DNA of 64,000 nucleotides from Agarophyton chilense (lineage: Eukaryota; Rhodophyta; Florideophyceae; Gracilariales; Gracilariaceae): NCBI GenBank assembly GCA_030374765.1, contig JARGXX010000109.1, positions 620,001 through 684,000 of the forward strand. The letters run 5' to 3'. The first letter of the stretch is position 1, and every line of letters starts with the position of its first letter. The notes beneath the pieces are model-generated. The model worked only from the letters and a program-made list of their open reading frames with translations. It did no database searches and was not told the DNA's origin. Shown here in pieces: positions 44,951 to 57,000 of this stretch. A program made the position numbers and the translations under genes.

Positions 44951-45309
44951 AGGATCTATCTGATATCGGAAAGACCTTCGGTTTAACTTCCTGAAAGCGG
45001 GAACATTTTAGTTCCCCGGTCAGCGTTATAGGCTCCATCCCAACCGAACTTGTGAGGGCTACCTCATATAGTTTCCCCAACAAGTATGGTTCTCTTTTGA
45101 AATCTCGGCGTTACTTCCATTTCAAACAGCAACGGTCGGTGATGATTCTGTATTCTGAATCCCAGTGGAACCTCTTCGGGAACGATTCGAGATACCCTAA
45201 GCTTTGGCCTTCTAACATGAATGACCTGGTGCACAGGTTCGCTCTGCCTCTGAGAGGGCTTTATAATTCAAGACAACTCAATATAACTTCCTGACGTTTA
45301 CGTTACATT

Positions 45310-47190
45310 CTAATGACAGATGGTATATTCCGTAGCAACTGTAGCATATCAGGCCATCACTGTTCATTCTTAGCTGAGCCTGATTTTATTCCCTGGTATC
45401 GACCCATCTTGGCTTCTTTGAAGTGAATCCTCCCGCGGGTGAGACTATCGCTCTACGTCGGCAAGAGTATCGGCGCCGCTCCGTACCAAGCCTATCATCC
45501 TCCTTGATGAATTCAGTTGACAGAAATTCCGTAGTAGGTACCGAACCTTTGGGTCGAAGAGGTGAAATGCGTCCTCCAGGGACAGGATCGCCTGATGTGG
45601 AGTATGCGTCGAAACGCGCAAGTCCTTTGGCCATTCCAGATACAATATTTTCCTTCGCCTAAGAGGGTGCTAGGGGTCTCTCTTTTCGAGGGGGTAAGAT
45701 CCTTGTTGACGTGTACCACCGCGACGAGCACAAACGGCTTCACCTTCAGCCTGTGCATACTGCAGTAATTTCAAAAAGCTATCAAGAGTATGCTTCTTCT
45801 GATGAAGGGCTACGAATGACTTGATAGTTGGGTCCAAGCCATCCACGAATAGCGTCATCTTATCATCCGTAGAACGAACATTTCCACTACGGGTGGCTGC
45901 ATTATTAAGTCTTGAACTGTATCCAACTTCTTCCTCACCAGACATATAGACAACATCCCTGAATTTCAAGGAATCTTCTCGGATTGAGTTCGACGTGCCA
46001 TAGCTACAAAGGAGATGCTGCACGGGTTCTGCCCAACTGGTGACTCCACCTTCATCATCCGTAAGTGAACCAATCACAGCGCGGTTTTTCTGTAAAGCAA
46101 ATATAGCTGGAAATTTTGGCACAGCCACGAATGCTGGAGCTTTACTCATTGCTAAAGTGTCGGCTCCGGCAAGAAATCATCTCAAGAACTCGAAAACGAG
46201 TATGAAATCCTTTCTAAAAGTCGTAAGACCATCGAATTCAATCTTTAAAAGCTTGATGTGATCCCTCACTTTCGCCTTTTCGCGACCAGACCCTTTGCTC
46301 TTTCGTAATTTCAACCGATACATGCGGTAGTTCATAATCTTCAGATATAGCGGATTGGTATATGGAAGAGGCTTCAAGATTTTGTAAACCGGTCTCTTCT
46401 TGCGAAGGGACAGTGGTTGGCCTCTCTTCTTTCTCATCGATCTACTAGTGTCATCTTCGCTCCAACTATCATTCTCTGCTGAGCTGTTCTCTTCGGATTC
46501 ATCCGAGCTACAATAACGCTCCTCCGAACTATCGGGTTCTTTTCCAATGTCATTGTTCCTTGTGAATTTGTTTGATTTCGAACGCTTCGAAGAAAGCTTA
46601 TACTCCTTCGGCTTATGCTTGCGCGAATGCGCTTTGGCAAAAATCAATTATGCATCCTGAACATCTGGGTGCTAAATTGACAACGGTGCGTTCACCAGAG
46701 TTTCCAATCGCCCCAAGCGAGGGTTAAACGTGAGAGGACCTCCTCAACAGTGACTGAAAATGCTGGTTAAGGCCCAATGGCATTTACCTGCTCTTCTTGC
46801 AAATTATCGAGATATTCCTGGATTGTCTGATCTGTATCGACCATCCGATCTGTATACAGTGTTCGGGTTTTCAGGGCACCTTGCTCCGTTTCTAACATCC
46901 GGAGACAATCTGAATACGTTAAAATGACATCCTATTTGCTTCAGATGGAACTTCTTTGTCGCAGACTCCACACGGAGCTGCTGCAGTGCAGCTCGTAAGA
47001 CTTTCCCTACCATGAAATCACGTAAAAATGAGGTAACATCCTCTTGAGCGACAATCTTCGGTACTTCTGAAGATGCGCCAGTGCCTCCTGTCCATCTCGA
47101 GTTGCTTCTCGCCTGGCAGTATAGGCGGTTTCCTGTCTCTGTAGAGTGGGCCAAGCGTGGTGTTGCTGACTCGGGCTTATCCATACTCGA
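45310..47190 (-). pseudogene. gag of G3
   Basis: Fragments homologous to G1 and G2 gag: a serine/acidic and basic tract (KHKPKEYKLSSKRSKS, SSDESEENSSAENDS), TNPLYLKIMNYRMYRLKLR, KVRDHIKLLKIEFDGL, LFVDGLDPTIKSFVALHQK, LLQYAQAEGEAVCARRGG, and a zinc knuckle CYSCYGIYHLSLEC near 45335. At least three frame changes. The 5' leader and primer site were not recognised between 47190 and 47577. Confidence 0.75.
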
Positions 47191-47576
47191 GCGTCTTCTC
47201 GTTGAAATCGTGTTACAATATTAACTGGTAACCCAGATCTCCAAATGAAAATAGGAAACACAACTTCAAACAATGAAAAAAATAGATATAGCAATTGACA
47301 ACACCAAAATAGATAAAGATAAGAAACGATGATTCTTCAATCTTCACAAATAAACTTCTGGTTGACAAATAAACTGAGCGAACGCTTTGATCCCGTCGCA
47401 AATAATTTCTTAAAAACAGATTCCGTGATGACGATTCAAGCGTCTACTCACTTATCTAGGTATCTCTTGCAGAAATCAAACGAGAATCAAATGACGTCCT
47501 AGACAAGAACAGTCCAGTGCAGCTGCCCAATTCTTACACTTAACTGTGTTCATCTCTTCTAAGTCAGAAAAACAGT

Positions 47577-48335
47577 TTATGTGATATTTGACGAGTGACT
47601 GTAAGGTTCTCGAAAAAGAGTAGATTTCCAGGGGAAACACCGCAAAAATCAGGCGTCGCTTTACAAGCGACTGTTCGTAAAAGACGGAAAAAAGTGTGTG
47701 AAAGAGAGTCTTCAGAACAGCCTGAAAAAATAAACGATGTATGTTGACACGAAGCGATATTTAAAGAACAGGGATACGTAAGACACAAGACATCGGCCCG
47801 ACGACCTTTGCACACTCACAAGAAAAACAAAAAGACAACAAAAACAACACACAAAAAAAATAAAGCGATAAAAAGCGCGAAAGCGGAGGATATCCTCGGA
47901 ACGAGAGCGTTAGCTCAAGTTCGATAAGCACAGACGCTATAAGAGCTCCTCAATCGATTGAGACTTTAGGATTTATAGTGAAAACCGAGATGGTGGTAAG
48001 TTGGTTTGTTGGTAGGCCTCTGACTTTTTGGCCCGGGCCCATGCGTCCGTTATTGTGCCAGGATGTGAAGTAGTCACTGTGATGTACTTTAAAAAATGTG
48101 GTGTGCCAAATAGTAATGACTCTAAAATAAACAAATTATTCAATTTGTGATCACACCCTGCAAGCGTACAGTAGAACATCGATATTAAGTTCATCCTTAT
48201 TTCTAATCTTTTCTTAAAGTAATCTTTTCAAAATATCTTGTTTCCGAGTATAGTACCAAGAATAGCGTATGAGTGCTGTATATTTACTTTGATACGTTTT
48301 GATCATTCGACTAGACGTGTATTCCGAATGCTACA
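47577..48335 (-). repeat. 5' LTR of G3 (right)
   Basis: Homologous to 27200-27966 and ending ATTCCGAATGCTACA. Strongly diverged from its partner, so the insertion is old. The left edge is approximate. Confidence 0.75.
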
Positions 48336-49799
48336 CGTTGGCTGTATGAATTAGAGGCATATCCTGCGACTCGGATTTACTTGTATGATTGATCTTGGCT
48401 TCTTTGCCGGCCATTCAAAATGTCTTATTCGCAGATGAGAAGAAGTGGATTAAGTGCAACCTTCTAGAAAGTGGTTTACTACAACTTTGAAAAATTTACC
48501 GCTTTCGTGTTGTTACGCATCTTACCTCTGTTAGATAGCATCATTGCTCGACAGACTGGACTTGAATGATATGTTTCCACGTGTGTACAAAGCACTGCTG
48601 CTTATTTTATATATTTTATCTGCGGTTTTTTCTAATAAGGATGGAAATCTGCAGTAGAAATACTTATTATATAGTAGGTCGTCGATCTCACCTTACCGCT
48701 CAGTAAATCTTCCCAAACTGGGTTCTTGTGGCTTCAAATCTGTTTCCTTTTGGCTTGCTAAGATTCGGTTTGGCGGTTGTGCCGTGTTATACACTGTATA
48801 ATTACCAACCTCGAGTGTTAAAGAGAAATACCACTGCCGTTGGCTTCTAGAATTTATCACGTAACGTATTCTAGAACCTTTATAGTGTTCTCCTATTTCT
48901 TTTTTGTTGGCTGCCGTGCCCTACGCTTCGCTCGTCCCACTGCTTCATCATATTTTTTCCCGCTATTGTGACCAATTCCTTCTTTTAACACCAATAAATT
49001 AGACTAACCTTGTTTCTCAACTCTATCTGATTGTTGTGATGGTTTGGTTCAGGCTTACACTCCAAATTCTTCGTTTATTTTCAAAGAGCGCTCTTTTTTT
49101 TTTGCTATCTCACTTAGGAAAAGGTACCAAACGTGTTCTTGTTGCGTGATCTTCGTACATTGCACCAAAAAGTGGTCTTTTGACTACCTGGTCTATGTGG
49201 TCGCGCCAGATTTGAGCTTGCTCGTAAAAGTAATCATCACAAACGACATACATGGGATACAGTATCTATCCATGTTTACCTGTAAACTGGTCTTGTCATT
49301 CCGCAGGACATAAAGCCCATCCTCATAAAGTGCAGTCCAGATATCCTAAACAATCTGAGAACCAACACGATCGATATTATTCTAAAGTTTTAGACATCTT
49401 CTGTTTATATAAATCTCGAACCCATTTTTCTCAAATCCTTTTTTAACACCGCACCAAAACCGTTTCAGGCATTCTAAAATAGTACCTTCTTGCAATCAAA
49501 CGTCCTCCGCAACGGCGTCAGCAGATATTTCCAGTGTTGGGGCAGTCTGTATCCTAGATAAGGTGAGAGGTCAGTCGAGGCAGTCAAGGTAGCCCAGAAA
49601 GAAAGATTGAAGGCCCAGTGATTCCATGCTAGAGTTTTCTTGTAGAAGTGGCGGTATATATACTAAATAGATAGATTGTACAGTAAGAGATCAATAAAGG
49701 CCCGAAGGACCCTAGGAATTCGCCATTGGTCCGTTCTCAAAATAGAAACCCTCTGTTCGGGTTTTTGAGGTCCCTAACATTAAAGTCCTTCTTGGAACC
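48336..49799. other. Unassigned; LTR-like tail at 49560-49790
   Basis: No coding signal that I can support. The last part has TATATATA near 49652, AATAAA near 49692 and GTCCCTAACA near 49780, ahead of the gag of copia element C2. It may be C2's 5' LTR. No second copy was found in the window, so this is unproven. Confidence 0.35.
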
Positions 49800-50029
49800 A
49801 TGCTGGCATTTATTTCGGGCGGCGACCTACGAATGCGCAACATCCAGGGTGAAATTTATCAATTCTGGTGTAAACATCTGGTTCTTTGTTGCGCTGAGAT
49901 GACCCTGTTCTTGTCGAACGCTCTCGAGGCTGATAGATTTCTGTCCAGATATAACGGCAGGTTTAAGTACGGGGAACTCACGGCGTCGTATTCGCACTGA
50001 TCTCACCGTTGTGTTCAATAAAATCCCCG

Positions 50030-50057
50030 GAGCGGTCCAAGGAAGACGGGACCGCTC
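50030..50057. repeat. 9-bp inverted repeat in the C2 leader
   Basis: GAGCGGTCC at 50030-50038 and GGACCGCTC at 50049-50057, separated by 10 nt. It could fold in the RNA leader ahead of gag. Confidence 0.4.
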
Positions 50058-50225
50058 AATTCAAGAGGAGACAATGGGAAACTTCGTTGCGACTCATTGC
50101 TACGCCTGCCGGCTCCCCTGCTGCGCTCCACAGTAGTCTTGATGCTTAATTCACCAAGACTACGATAGTTATTGGCCCAGGGGTGCCACAGCAAGCAATG
50201 ATTTAATCACTTAATTCGCCGATAT

Positions 50226-51410
50226 TTTCCGTTGATAATGATGCCAATCTGTGGCGTCGCTATGTTTCCAATTGGGTCGACCTCATGAAAACTGCTTCTG
50301 AAAAAGGTACCGATAAGGCCCACAAAACTCTTTATGCAACGCTTGGTCGCCAGATTTATGATCAAGAGTCTGTAGTCGAAGGAGCTCAGCTATACGGCGA
50401 AATCGAATACAAACAAGAAGACCAAGTGAAGGCGGTACAACAGATAGTGTACTTAGTTTCAGTGATTCCTCCCATCGCCATGGTCACCTGGTTGATAAAC
50501 TCGTTTCAGAAGAACACCAGTTGCCGTCGTAAGAAGCAAGAAGATCTTCAAACGTTAGTTGCACGTTTTTGTGGTTTGGCTTCGGAACACCTTATGCACA
50601 CCGGTGGAACCTCTTCTTCTCAAGTTGAGGAAGTGTTGGCCGTAATATTATTGAACAACGCCGACCTACCCGAAAGTACTCTTAACGACGCTGTACTTCA
50701 GCTGGTCGGTGAGGCAGACCATTTCGATAAGGTTGCTCGGGAAGCCAATGAAGATGTCCGAGTTCCTTCTAAACTCATCGAACAGATTCGTGGATGTGCA
50801 GCGGCACCGGAGCTCAAAAAATCATAGGGTCCAATGCAAATTAAATAAAGACAGTGTTCAAGGTCTCATGAAACTCATATAGTAATTTCGTGAAACCGTC
50901 AAGGAAATAATGAACACTCTTCTTGCAACCGTGTCGGAGCTTCCAGATGAAAACAATATGAAATCAGATGATCCCATCAAATCCATCAGGACTCCATTGA
51001 GGTATCGTTCTGTTCTGCATTTGAATGATGCGGTTAAAGTCCTTCGTTCCTTCACCATGTGCACAAAAGCATCGAATCAGCACCTCACTCGCAATGATGT
51101 TGATGTTGATTCAATATTCAAACAGCGTCTCCAGAAGGCTTTGTTCAGTCTTGGTGAACCTCTCGTGTCTGCCTCTGGTTCTGGTGGTGCATTCGGTTCT
51201 TCCAATTTCAATTCTTCGTCTAAGAATAAGATGAAAAAGAAGAATATCGCGAACAAACAGTCAAGGCAATCCTGAGACGGCGGCAGAAAGATCCCTTTTT
51301 CGAAAAACAGCGCCCCGCCGACTCGAACTGTTTCGATTGTGGCTCAAAGACACACCTTCGTGGTGACAATGCATTTCAGAATCCTATTTGGCTGACAAAG
51401 AAGCGTAGAC
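50226..51410 (+). pseudogene. gag of C2, 5' part
   Basis: A frame of 180 codons (ATG at 50285, already open from about 50226: NLWRRYVSNWVDL) and a second of 122 codons (50910-51275) with a Gly/Ser-rich, lysine-rich end. A zinc-knuckle-like CFDCGSKTHLRGDN follows near 51335 in another frame. The assignment to gag rests on position before protease and integrase and on the knuckle; the protein itself is not a close match to anything I know. Confidence 0.5.
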
Positions 51411-51721
51411 TGTTATCGAAAGCCTAATATCGATGACTTGTACCACTACACTATCGATACGCCCTTTCGTCTACGAACTACACTATCGATACGCCCATTC
51501 GTCTACGCAGCATCTTTCCTACTTAGGACTGATAGAGAAAGTTATAGTTCCTTCTCCTGATCGGTAGGATTTGTTTTTACGCGACATTAAACTGTTTACG
51601 CTACTGACCAGTGTCAGTACGCTAGCGCTCAGCCCTCTTCGCCTGTCCCCGCGGACACCCGGAGAACCTGCGTTCTTCGGTAGGCACATAACCGACCCCC
51701 CCCCCCCCGAGTTTGTCGACA
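51411..51721 (+). repeat. 5' LTR of C1
   Basis: 311 bp. Contains a 32-bp tandem duplication at 51445-51508 (unit starts ACTACACTATCGATACGCCC) and a 13-C run at 51697-51709. Confidence 0.9.
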
Positions 51722-51753
51722 TTCGCGAATTAAAACAAACTGCATCAATCACC

Positions 51754-53464
51754 ATGTCCGCCGACCCCGCAAAACCATGGGGAACAATTGCCCTACACAA
51801 CAACTTGCAGAGAGGTCTTGAGAACTCGTTCTTAAGCTACATGCAGACTGTTCCTCCGCTGAGCGGTGAAAATCTTCTTGAAGCAATTCGTGAAGACATG
51901 GGAGCCATGCAACTTGTCAACCCGGATATAGTTAGCAACTACGAAATCTACAAACGAATTCGTGTGTTCTTGGAGCAACGAGAAAAAGATGTTCCTCAGA
52001 CAGCAGATACTGGAAGGTTGATTGCCAAAAGAGTTATAACAGCCATTTGGAATGGTGAGGAGTTTGCTGTGCAACGTTAGCGTGCTATGGAATACTTCGA
52101 CGCCGTTCGAAACGGAGATGTTATTCTGTACTCACCTGGAGGAAGTGGTTCACCCTCAGCTGCACAAATACCGTTCCAGCTTCAAGTTCCACAACCTATC
52201 AATGCCGATAGAGGTCCTGTAGCTCCGAATGTGGGAGTAGCAGATGAGGAATATGAGAACAAGCGCGTAACGTTTTTCACCAGCCGTTACCGAGGTAAAC
52301 GCGACAAATTCAAAGGCGATCTTGAAGAAGATTGGAATGATCATGTTTCTTCTTTCATGGACTACTGTAATCTGCAGAATATTAACGGTGATCTTAGAAT
52401 TCAGTACCTTCATTTTTCTCTCGCAGAAGACGCGCTGCACTTCTTCAAAGGAGAATTGAAGGGCTTGATTCAAAACTGGGGCGCTGTTGTGGTATTATTC
52501 AATGCTCGCTACGCTTCGGAGACGACCAGGGAAGACATGTCTGCAAAGTTAGAGGACCTCCATCTAACGGACTTCGTGACAGAAAATGTTTCTGAACGTG
52601 AAGCTTTGGACCTCCTCGTGAAAGAAATTGATCGCCTTGCACCAATGGCCCACCAGGAAGACAGAACGGACAGACGCAAGCGCAATTTCCTTCGCAGCGC
52701 AGTCCCAAGGCATTTCATGGTCCCAAAACATCTTATCACAAGTCAATGCCAAGCATCTATCATACAGAGACTTGATGTCGGAGTTATTCAGTGCTGAAAG
52801 AAACCAACGTCAGTTCACGGCAGGACAAAACCGTGCGCAACCAGCGCAGAAGACGCAAAGGGCGTCTTCGGATGATATTGCCTTCCGTCTATCTCTTTCT
52901 ACTGCAAACTTAGTTGAAGGACCACCGGATTATGATCATTCAATTCACTTTGCCGGACAAGGACGTTACGCCAGACCGCCGACCAGCCGTTCAACATTCA
53001 AACCCCCGAGATTTGAGACTAGTCCTTACGACCCAATACGAGCCCAGCCGCAACACAAGAATGCTCCCATGATACTCAGGGTCTGTTGGAACTGTCAGCA
53101 GAAAGGTTGCAGGCTCTTCACCTGTCCCAAACCCCGCAATGAAGCCCGTATTCACCGAAACAAACAGCTAGCGAAACAGTGGTACAAAAAATCTCGGTCC
53201 AAGAGAATCAACTTCACCGGACTCGACGATGACGCCTCTGCGGTAGTCGAACAGTTGACAGAATCGCTCCTTGTTGAGGATCACTCACCCGACCCAGAAC
53301 AAACCCCAATCGCTGAGGCTGGAATTAATCAAGATACAGCAAACGCCGACTCAAGTGCGGCTTATATATCCAACGCGCTAACCAGTCGTGAACTCCCAAC
53401 CTCAACCACTTGGCCACTCCTGTACGTAAACGACATGCCATACAGCTCGGATGAAGGATTTTAG
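51754..53464 (+). pseudogene. gag of C1
   Basis: ATG at 51754 (MSADPAKPWGTIALHN), the first in frame after the LTR. The frame is interrupted by one TAG (52078-52080), then continues to about 52705, where a frameshift moves to the frame ending at 53464. A helix-rich domain (KGDLEEDWNDHVSSFMDYCN, LHFSLAEDALHFF) is followed by a zinc-knuckle position reading CWNCQQKGCRLFTC, with Cys instead of His. Its zinc-binding pattern is therefore C4, or it is degraded. Confidence 0.75.
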
Positions 53465-54111
53465 ATGGAGATCGACTCGGCCGCACGGTCTTCAATGAAA
53501 GGCCCAAGAATCCCCCATATATCCGTGACTCCACACCAGCGTACACATCGTTGCTCTCGCAATGCTCCCCTGCACGTTTTGTCGCCCGCTCCCGCCACTC
53601 CTATCCAAATCACACCCCTATCTTTGCCCACAGAATCGTCAAGGAAGTACTGAACCTTCGTACAACCCCGAAGCGCAGAGTAACATATTCCCGCGGCAAA
53701 TTCGAAAATGGCTGTATTGACCCAGGGGCACACAAATCGTTTTGCGGCCTGGCTCAAGCCAAGGCCTAGTGCCAGACTTTCGGGACGAACTTTAAACTGC
53801 GTCCGTCACCGTATGCCTTCAAATTCGGCGACGGGAATCGAAACAGCTTAGGGCAGCTGCACGTCAGAGTACCCTTACCCGCAAGCGCATTCGACTCTTT
53901 TTGGATCGATGTCGTTGACGCCGACATACCGTTCCTGATTGGACTCGACCTCCTTGATCGCTGCGGTGTCTACCTAAACAACGTGAATAATGAGCTTGTG
54001 CATCACGTTACAAACAGTTTCGTTTCTCTCTTACGGAAGAACGGTCACATGTTTTTGTTTTGGAAGAACTCTGAAGTCTTGTTTGCGAGAGCCGAACTAT
54101 CCAAGTAACAT
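53465..54111 (+). pseudogene. Protease region of C1
   Basis: Aspartic protease fragment: GCIDPGAHKSFCGLAQ at about 53710-53757, where the usual DSG/DTG is DPG (one T-to-C change would do it). Then FKFGDGNRNSLGQLHVRVPL, WIDVVDADIPFLIGLDLLDR and a stop at 54106. A TAG after QAKA breaks the frame. Proline in the catalytic triplet should abolish activity. Confidence 0.65.
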
Positions 54112-55060
54112 GCGCATTTTTTCCATCCAAGTGCCCAAAAGCTCTATAACCTCTTAAAACGCGCTAAAACAGAAGACACTACGATGGATACCCAACGGAT
54201 ACTCCACGACATTGCTCAAAAATGCAAATCGTGCAAGTACTTCTTTGCTTCTCCCTTTCGCTTTCGTGTTTCAATTCCGGAGGCTGACATCCGTTTCAAC
54301 CAAGAAATAGCCCTGGACCTCATATACATTTCGTACAAACGGCGCAAACGTATACCCGTCCTTCACATAGTTGACACGCACGCACACTACCAAAACGCAG
54401 TCATACTGAAAGGTGAATCATCCGCGCACGTGTGGGACGCTTTTCTGGAAGCATGGGCTACCACTTATACTGGAATGCCAAACAAAATGCGAACAGACCA
54501 AGGCTCCATATTTACCTCCAAGTACTGGGAGAAATGCACGGGAGACTTCGGAATTGAACTTCAAATATCAGGAGTACAGGCACATAACAGCATCGGAGTT
54601 GGAGAGCGCTATCATGCACCACTGAGACGAATCTTCAACACTGTGATGCACTCCAGTCCTAATCTTGACCCCGAGCTTGCGCTACGATTTGCCATCAAAG
54701 GCATTAATGACACCATGGGGCCAGAAGGCTTGGTTACATCCCTGCTTGTGTACGGCACACTACCGCGACTTCCAATCACTTTTTCTTCTGTTGCCAGACA
54801 GACTGACCGATTACGCGCGTTGGAAGCAGCTCGGAAAGAAATGGCCCAGATTACTGCCAAACTCCGTATCCAGCAGGCTCTCGGATCTCGTATTCCCCCC
54901 GCATCGAAGTAACTCATTGAACCAGGGCACCATGTACACTATTACGATGAAAAGAGCAAACAGTGGCACGGATCACACAAAGTACTGAAGACCATTGACA
55001 AGGAAGTTACTTTGGATATAGATGGACGCCTCGCTCGCTACAACATTGCACTCATCCTTC
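54112..55060 (+). pseudogene. Integrase of C1
   Basis: The zinc region starts with FHPSAQKLYNLLKRA and ends CKSCKYF. Catalytic core: IALDLIYISYK (first Asp), MRTDQGSIFTSKYWEK (second Asp), IGVGERYHAPLRR (Glu), so the DDE triad is complete. The frame is open from 54184 to the TAA at 54910, with the C-terminal part (HHVYYYDEKSKQWHGSHKVL) continuing beyond it. Confidence 0.8.
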
Positions 55061-55196
55061 CAGACCCCGCTTTCCACAATGATCGTGAACTCCACCGCCT
55101 TTTTTTGAGGGTTTACACCATTTACGGTCCAAACAAAACCTGTCAGTACACTTTACGGAGATTCTACACCCTTCAGACGCGCGCTGTAGAACCCAA

Positions 55197-56677
55197 TTAT
55201 TTGACGATGAGAAGGCCAAAGAACTTGCAGGTTCAGCACGACGTGGCGTATACGAAATCATCGTCCGCGAAGAATTGGATCCAAAATCGTCGCACAACAT
55301 CCTTGGTGGTCGTTTCGCACTTTTGATTAAGAACAAGGATACGGATAATGAAGTTTACAAAGCGCGTTTCATTGCCCAAGGACACACTGATGTCGAAAAA
55401 CATCTTCTGGTCCACACGGGTACCACGCGGAAGCAGTCTTCCATCCGAGTCCTCGTCGCCATTGCCGCACTATTTGGTTTCCCCCTCTGGTCACAGGACG
55501 TTTCGCAGGCCTATTTGCAGTCAGCCGACCAGCTGATGCGCGACATCTACGTGAAACCAACAGCGGAATTTCGACTTTCGGAGAATCAGCTTCTGAAACA
55601 ATTGAAGCCACTCTACGGCCTAAGCAACTCAGGTGATTACTGGAACTCCACATTCACAAGGCACTTGCGCCACGATCTATCAATGACCCCCACAGCCGGA
55701 GACTTGTCCTTGTTTTTCAGAACAGTGAATAGCAAGCTTATTGGCGTAACTGGGGCGTATGTCGATGACACAATCAGTACTGGAGATCTTGAATTTGATA
55801 ACCAGTCCAGATTAACCGAAGTTCGCTTCGAGTCCAAAGACAGAGAGTACCAGAACTTCAAGTTCGCTGGAATCAATGTCCAGCAGATATAAAATGCCTA
55901 CAAACTCCACCAGACACAGTTTGCCAACTGTATCAAGCTCCTACGCCATGACGCTACGTATCCAGAGTTTCGATCGAAGTGGCAAGAATTGGCTTGGTTA
56001 ACACACACTAGACCAGACATTTCGGCCCCCGTCAACTTGCTGGCTCAGATTACAGAACCACAGTTCAACTTGGCCGCCATCAAATCAATCAACGAACTGA
56101 TCCGCCGCACGCGAGCTACCTCAACGAGAGGTCTACTTCAACACCGTCTTAACAAGAACAAACTACACATACGAGCGTACAGTGACAGTTCTTTCTGCAA
56201 CACCCCATCGCTGCACTGACAACTTGGCTATTTGATCTGTTTGATGGATGACACTGGTTTACACAACATTACACACTACAGCAGCTACAAAAGTCAAAGA
56301 CGTGTTCGATCGACAATGGCGCAGAGCTATATGCTTTTTGCGACGCTTTTGACTACGCGTATCTGCTGAAGCGTGAACTGCAGTCGATGTTGAATGAAAA
56401 TGTTCCGCTCATTATGTTGACAGACAGTGACTCTGTATTCAAATCTATCATCAAGGGGACAACAACAACCGAAAAACGTCTCATGCTGGACATTATGGCC
56501 GCGCGTGAAGCGTATCACAACAAGGAAATAAGCAACATCGGCTGGGTTCTCGCTACGGACAATCCTGCAGATGGTTTGACGAAAAATAAGCCGTGCTCTA
56601 GACTTGAACAACTTCTTGACACCGGATATTGTCCCATCCCGGTTCGACAGTGGATACTTCGCAGCGTAGACGTTTAG
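55197..56677 (+). pseudogene. Reverse transcriptase and RNase H of C1
   Basis: Copia-type reverse transcriptase (RVT_2): EVYKARFIAQGH, LWSQDVSQAYLQS, LKPLYGLSNSGDYW and the active site AYVDDTISTGD. The frame has TAA at 55890, then TRPDISAPVNLLAQI and AYSDSSFCNTPSLH, with TGA at 56217 where Trp is expected. RNase H resumes in another frame (ELYAFCDAFDYAYLLKREL, LTDSDSV) and ends NPADGLTKNKP, the copia C-terminal signature. Stop at 56675. Three lesions in about 490 codons. Confidence 0.85.
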
Positions 56678-56689
56678 AAAAGAATCGAG

Positions 56690-56995
56690 TGTTATCGAAA
56701 GCCTTATATCGATGACTTGTACCACTACACTATCAATACGCCCTTTTGTCTACGAACTACACTATCGATACGCCCATTCGTCTACGCAGCATCTTTCCTA
56801 CTTAGGACTGATAGAGAAAGTCATAGTTCCTTCTCCTAATCGGTAGGATTTGTTTTTACGCGACATTAAACTGTTTACGCTACTGACCAGTGTCAGTACG
56901 CTAGCGCTCAGTCCTCTTCGCCTGTCCCCGCGGACACCCGGAGAACCTGCGTTCTTCGGTAGGCACAAAACGGACCCCCCCCGAGTTTGTCGACA
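56690..56995 (+). repeat. 3' LTR of C1
   Basis: 306 bp, partner of 51411-51721. Followed by TAGAC. Confidence 0.9.
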
Positions 56996-57000
56996 TAGAC

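Larger units (their letters stand above)
27200..48335 (-). mobile_element. Gypsy chromovirus G3, split by G2
   Basis: Minus-strand element with LTRs at about 27200-27966 and 47577-48335. From its 5' end: gag (47190-45310), protease (near 44800), first part of reverse transcriptase (43850-43332), [G2 inserted], rest of reverse transcriptase (33439-33000), RNase H, integrase, linker, chromodomain (30290-30080), then the plus-strand antisense gene (28142-29813). Removing G2 and one 5-bp duplication joins DVEG to ILEKLKKA in frame. All genes carry frameshifts. Outer ends are approximate and no target duplication was found. Confidence 0.85.
51411..56995 (+). mobile_element. Copia-type retrotransposon C1, nested in C2
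   Basis: 5585 bp with LTRs of 311 and 306 bp (the difference is 13 versus 8 C in one run), starting TGTTATCG and ending GTCGACA. TAGAC flanks both ends (51406-51410 and 56996-57000). Order is gag, protease, integrase, reverse transcriptase, RNase H, which defines Ty1/copia. About eight LTR differences plus the C-run suggest a fairly recent insertion. Coding damage is moderate. Confidence 0.9.

Noticed and set aside
56968..56995. First reading of the C1 LTR as 278 bp ending GGCACA
   Set aside because: Sequence identity continues to GTCGACA, and only that end gives the TAGAC duplication, so the longer LTR is right.
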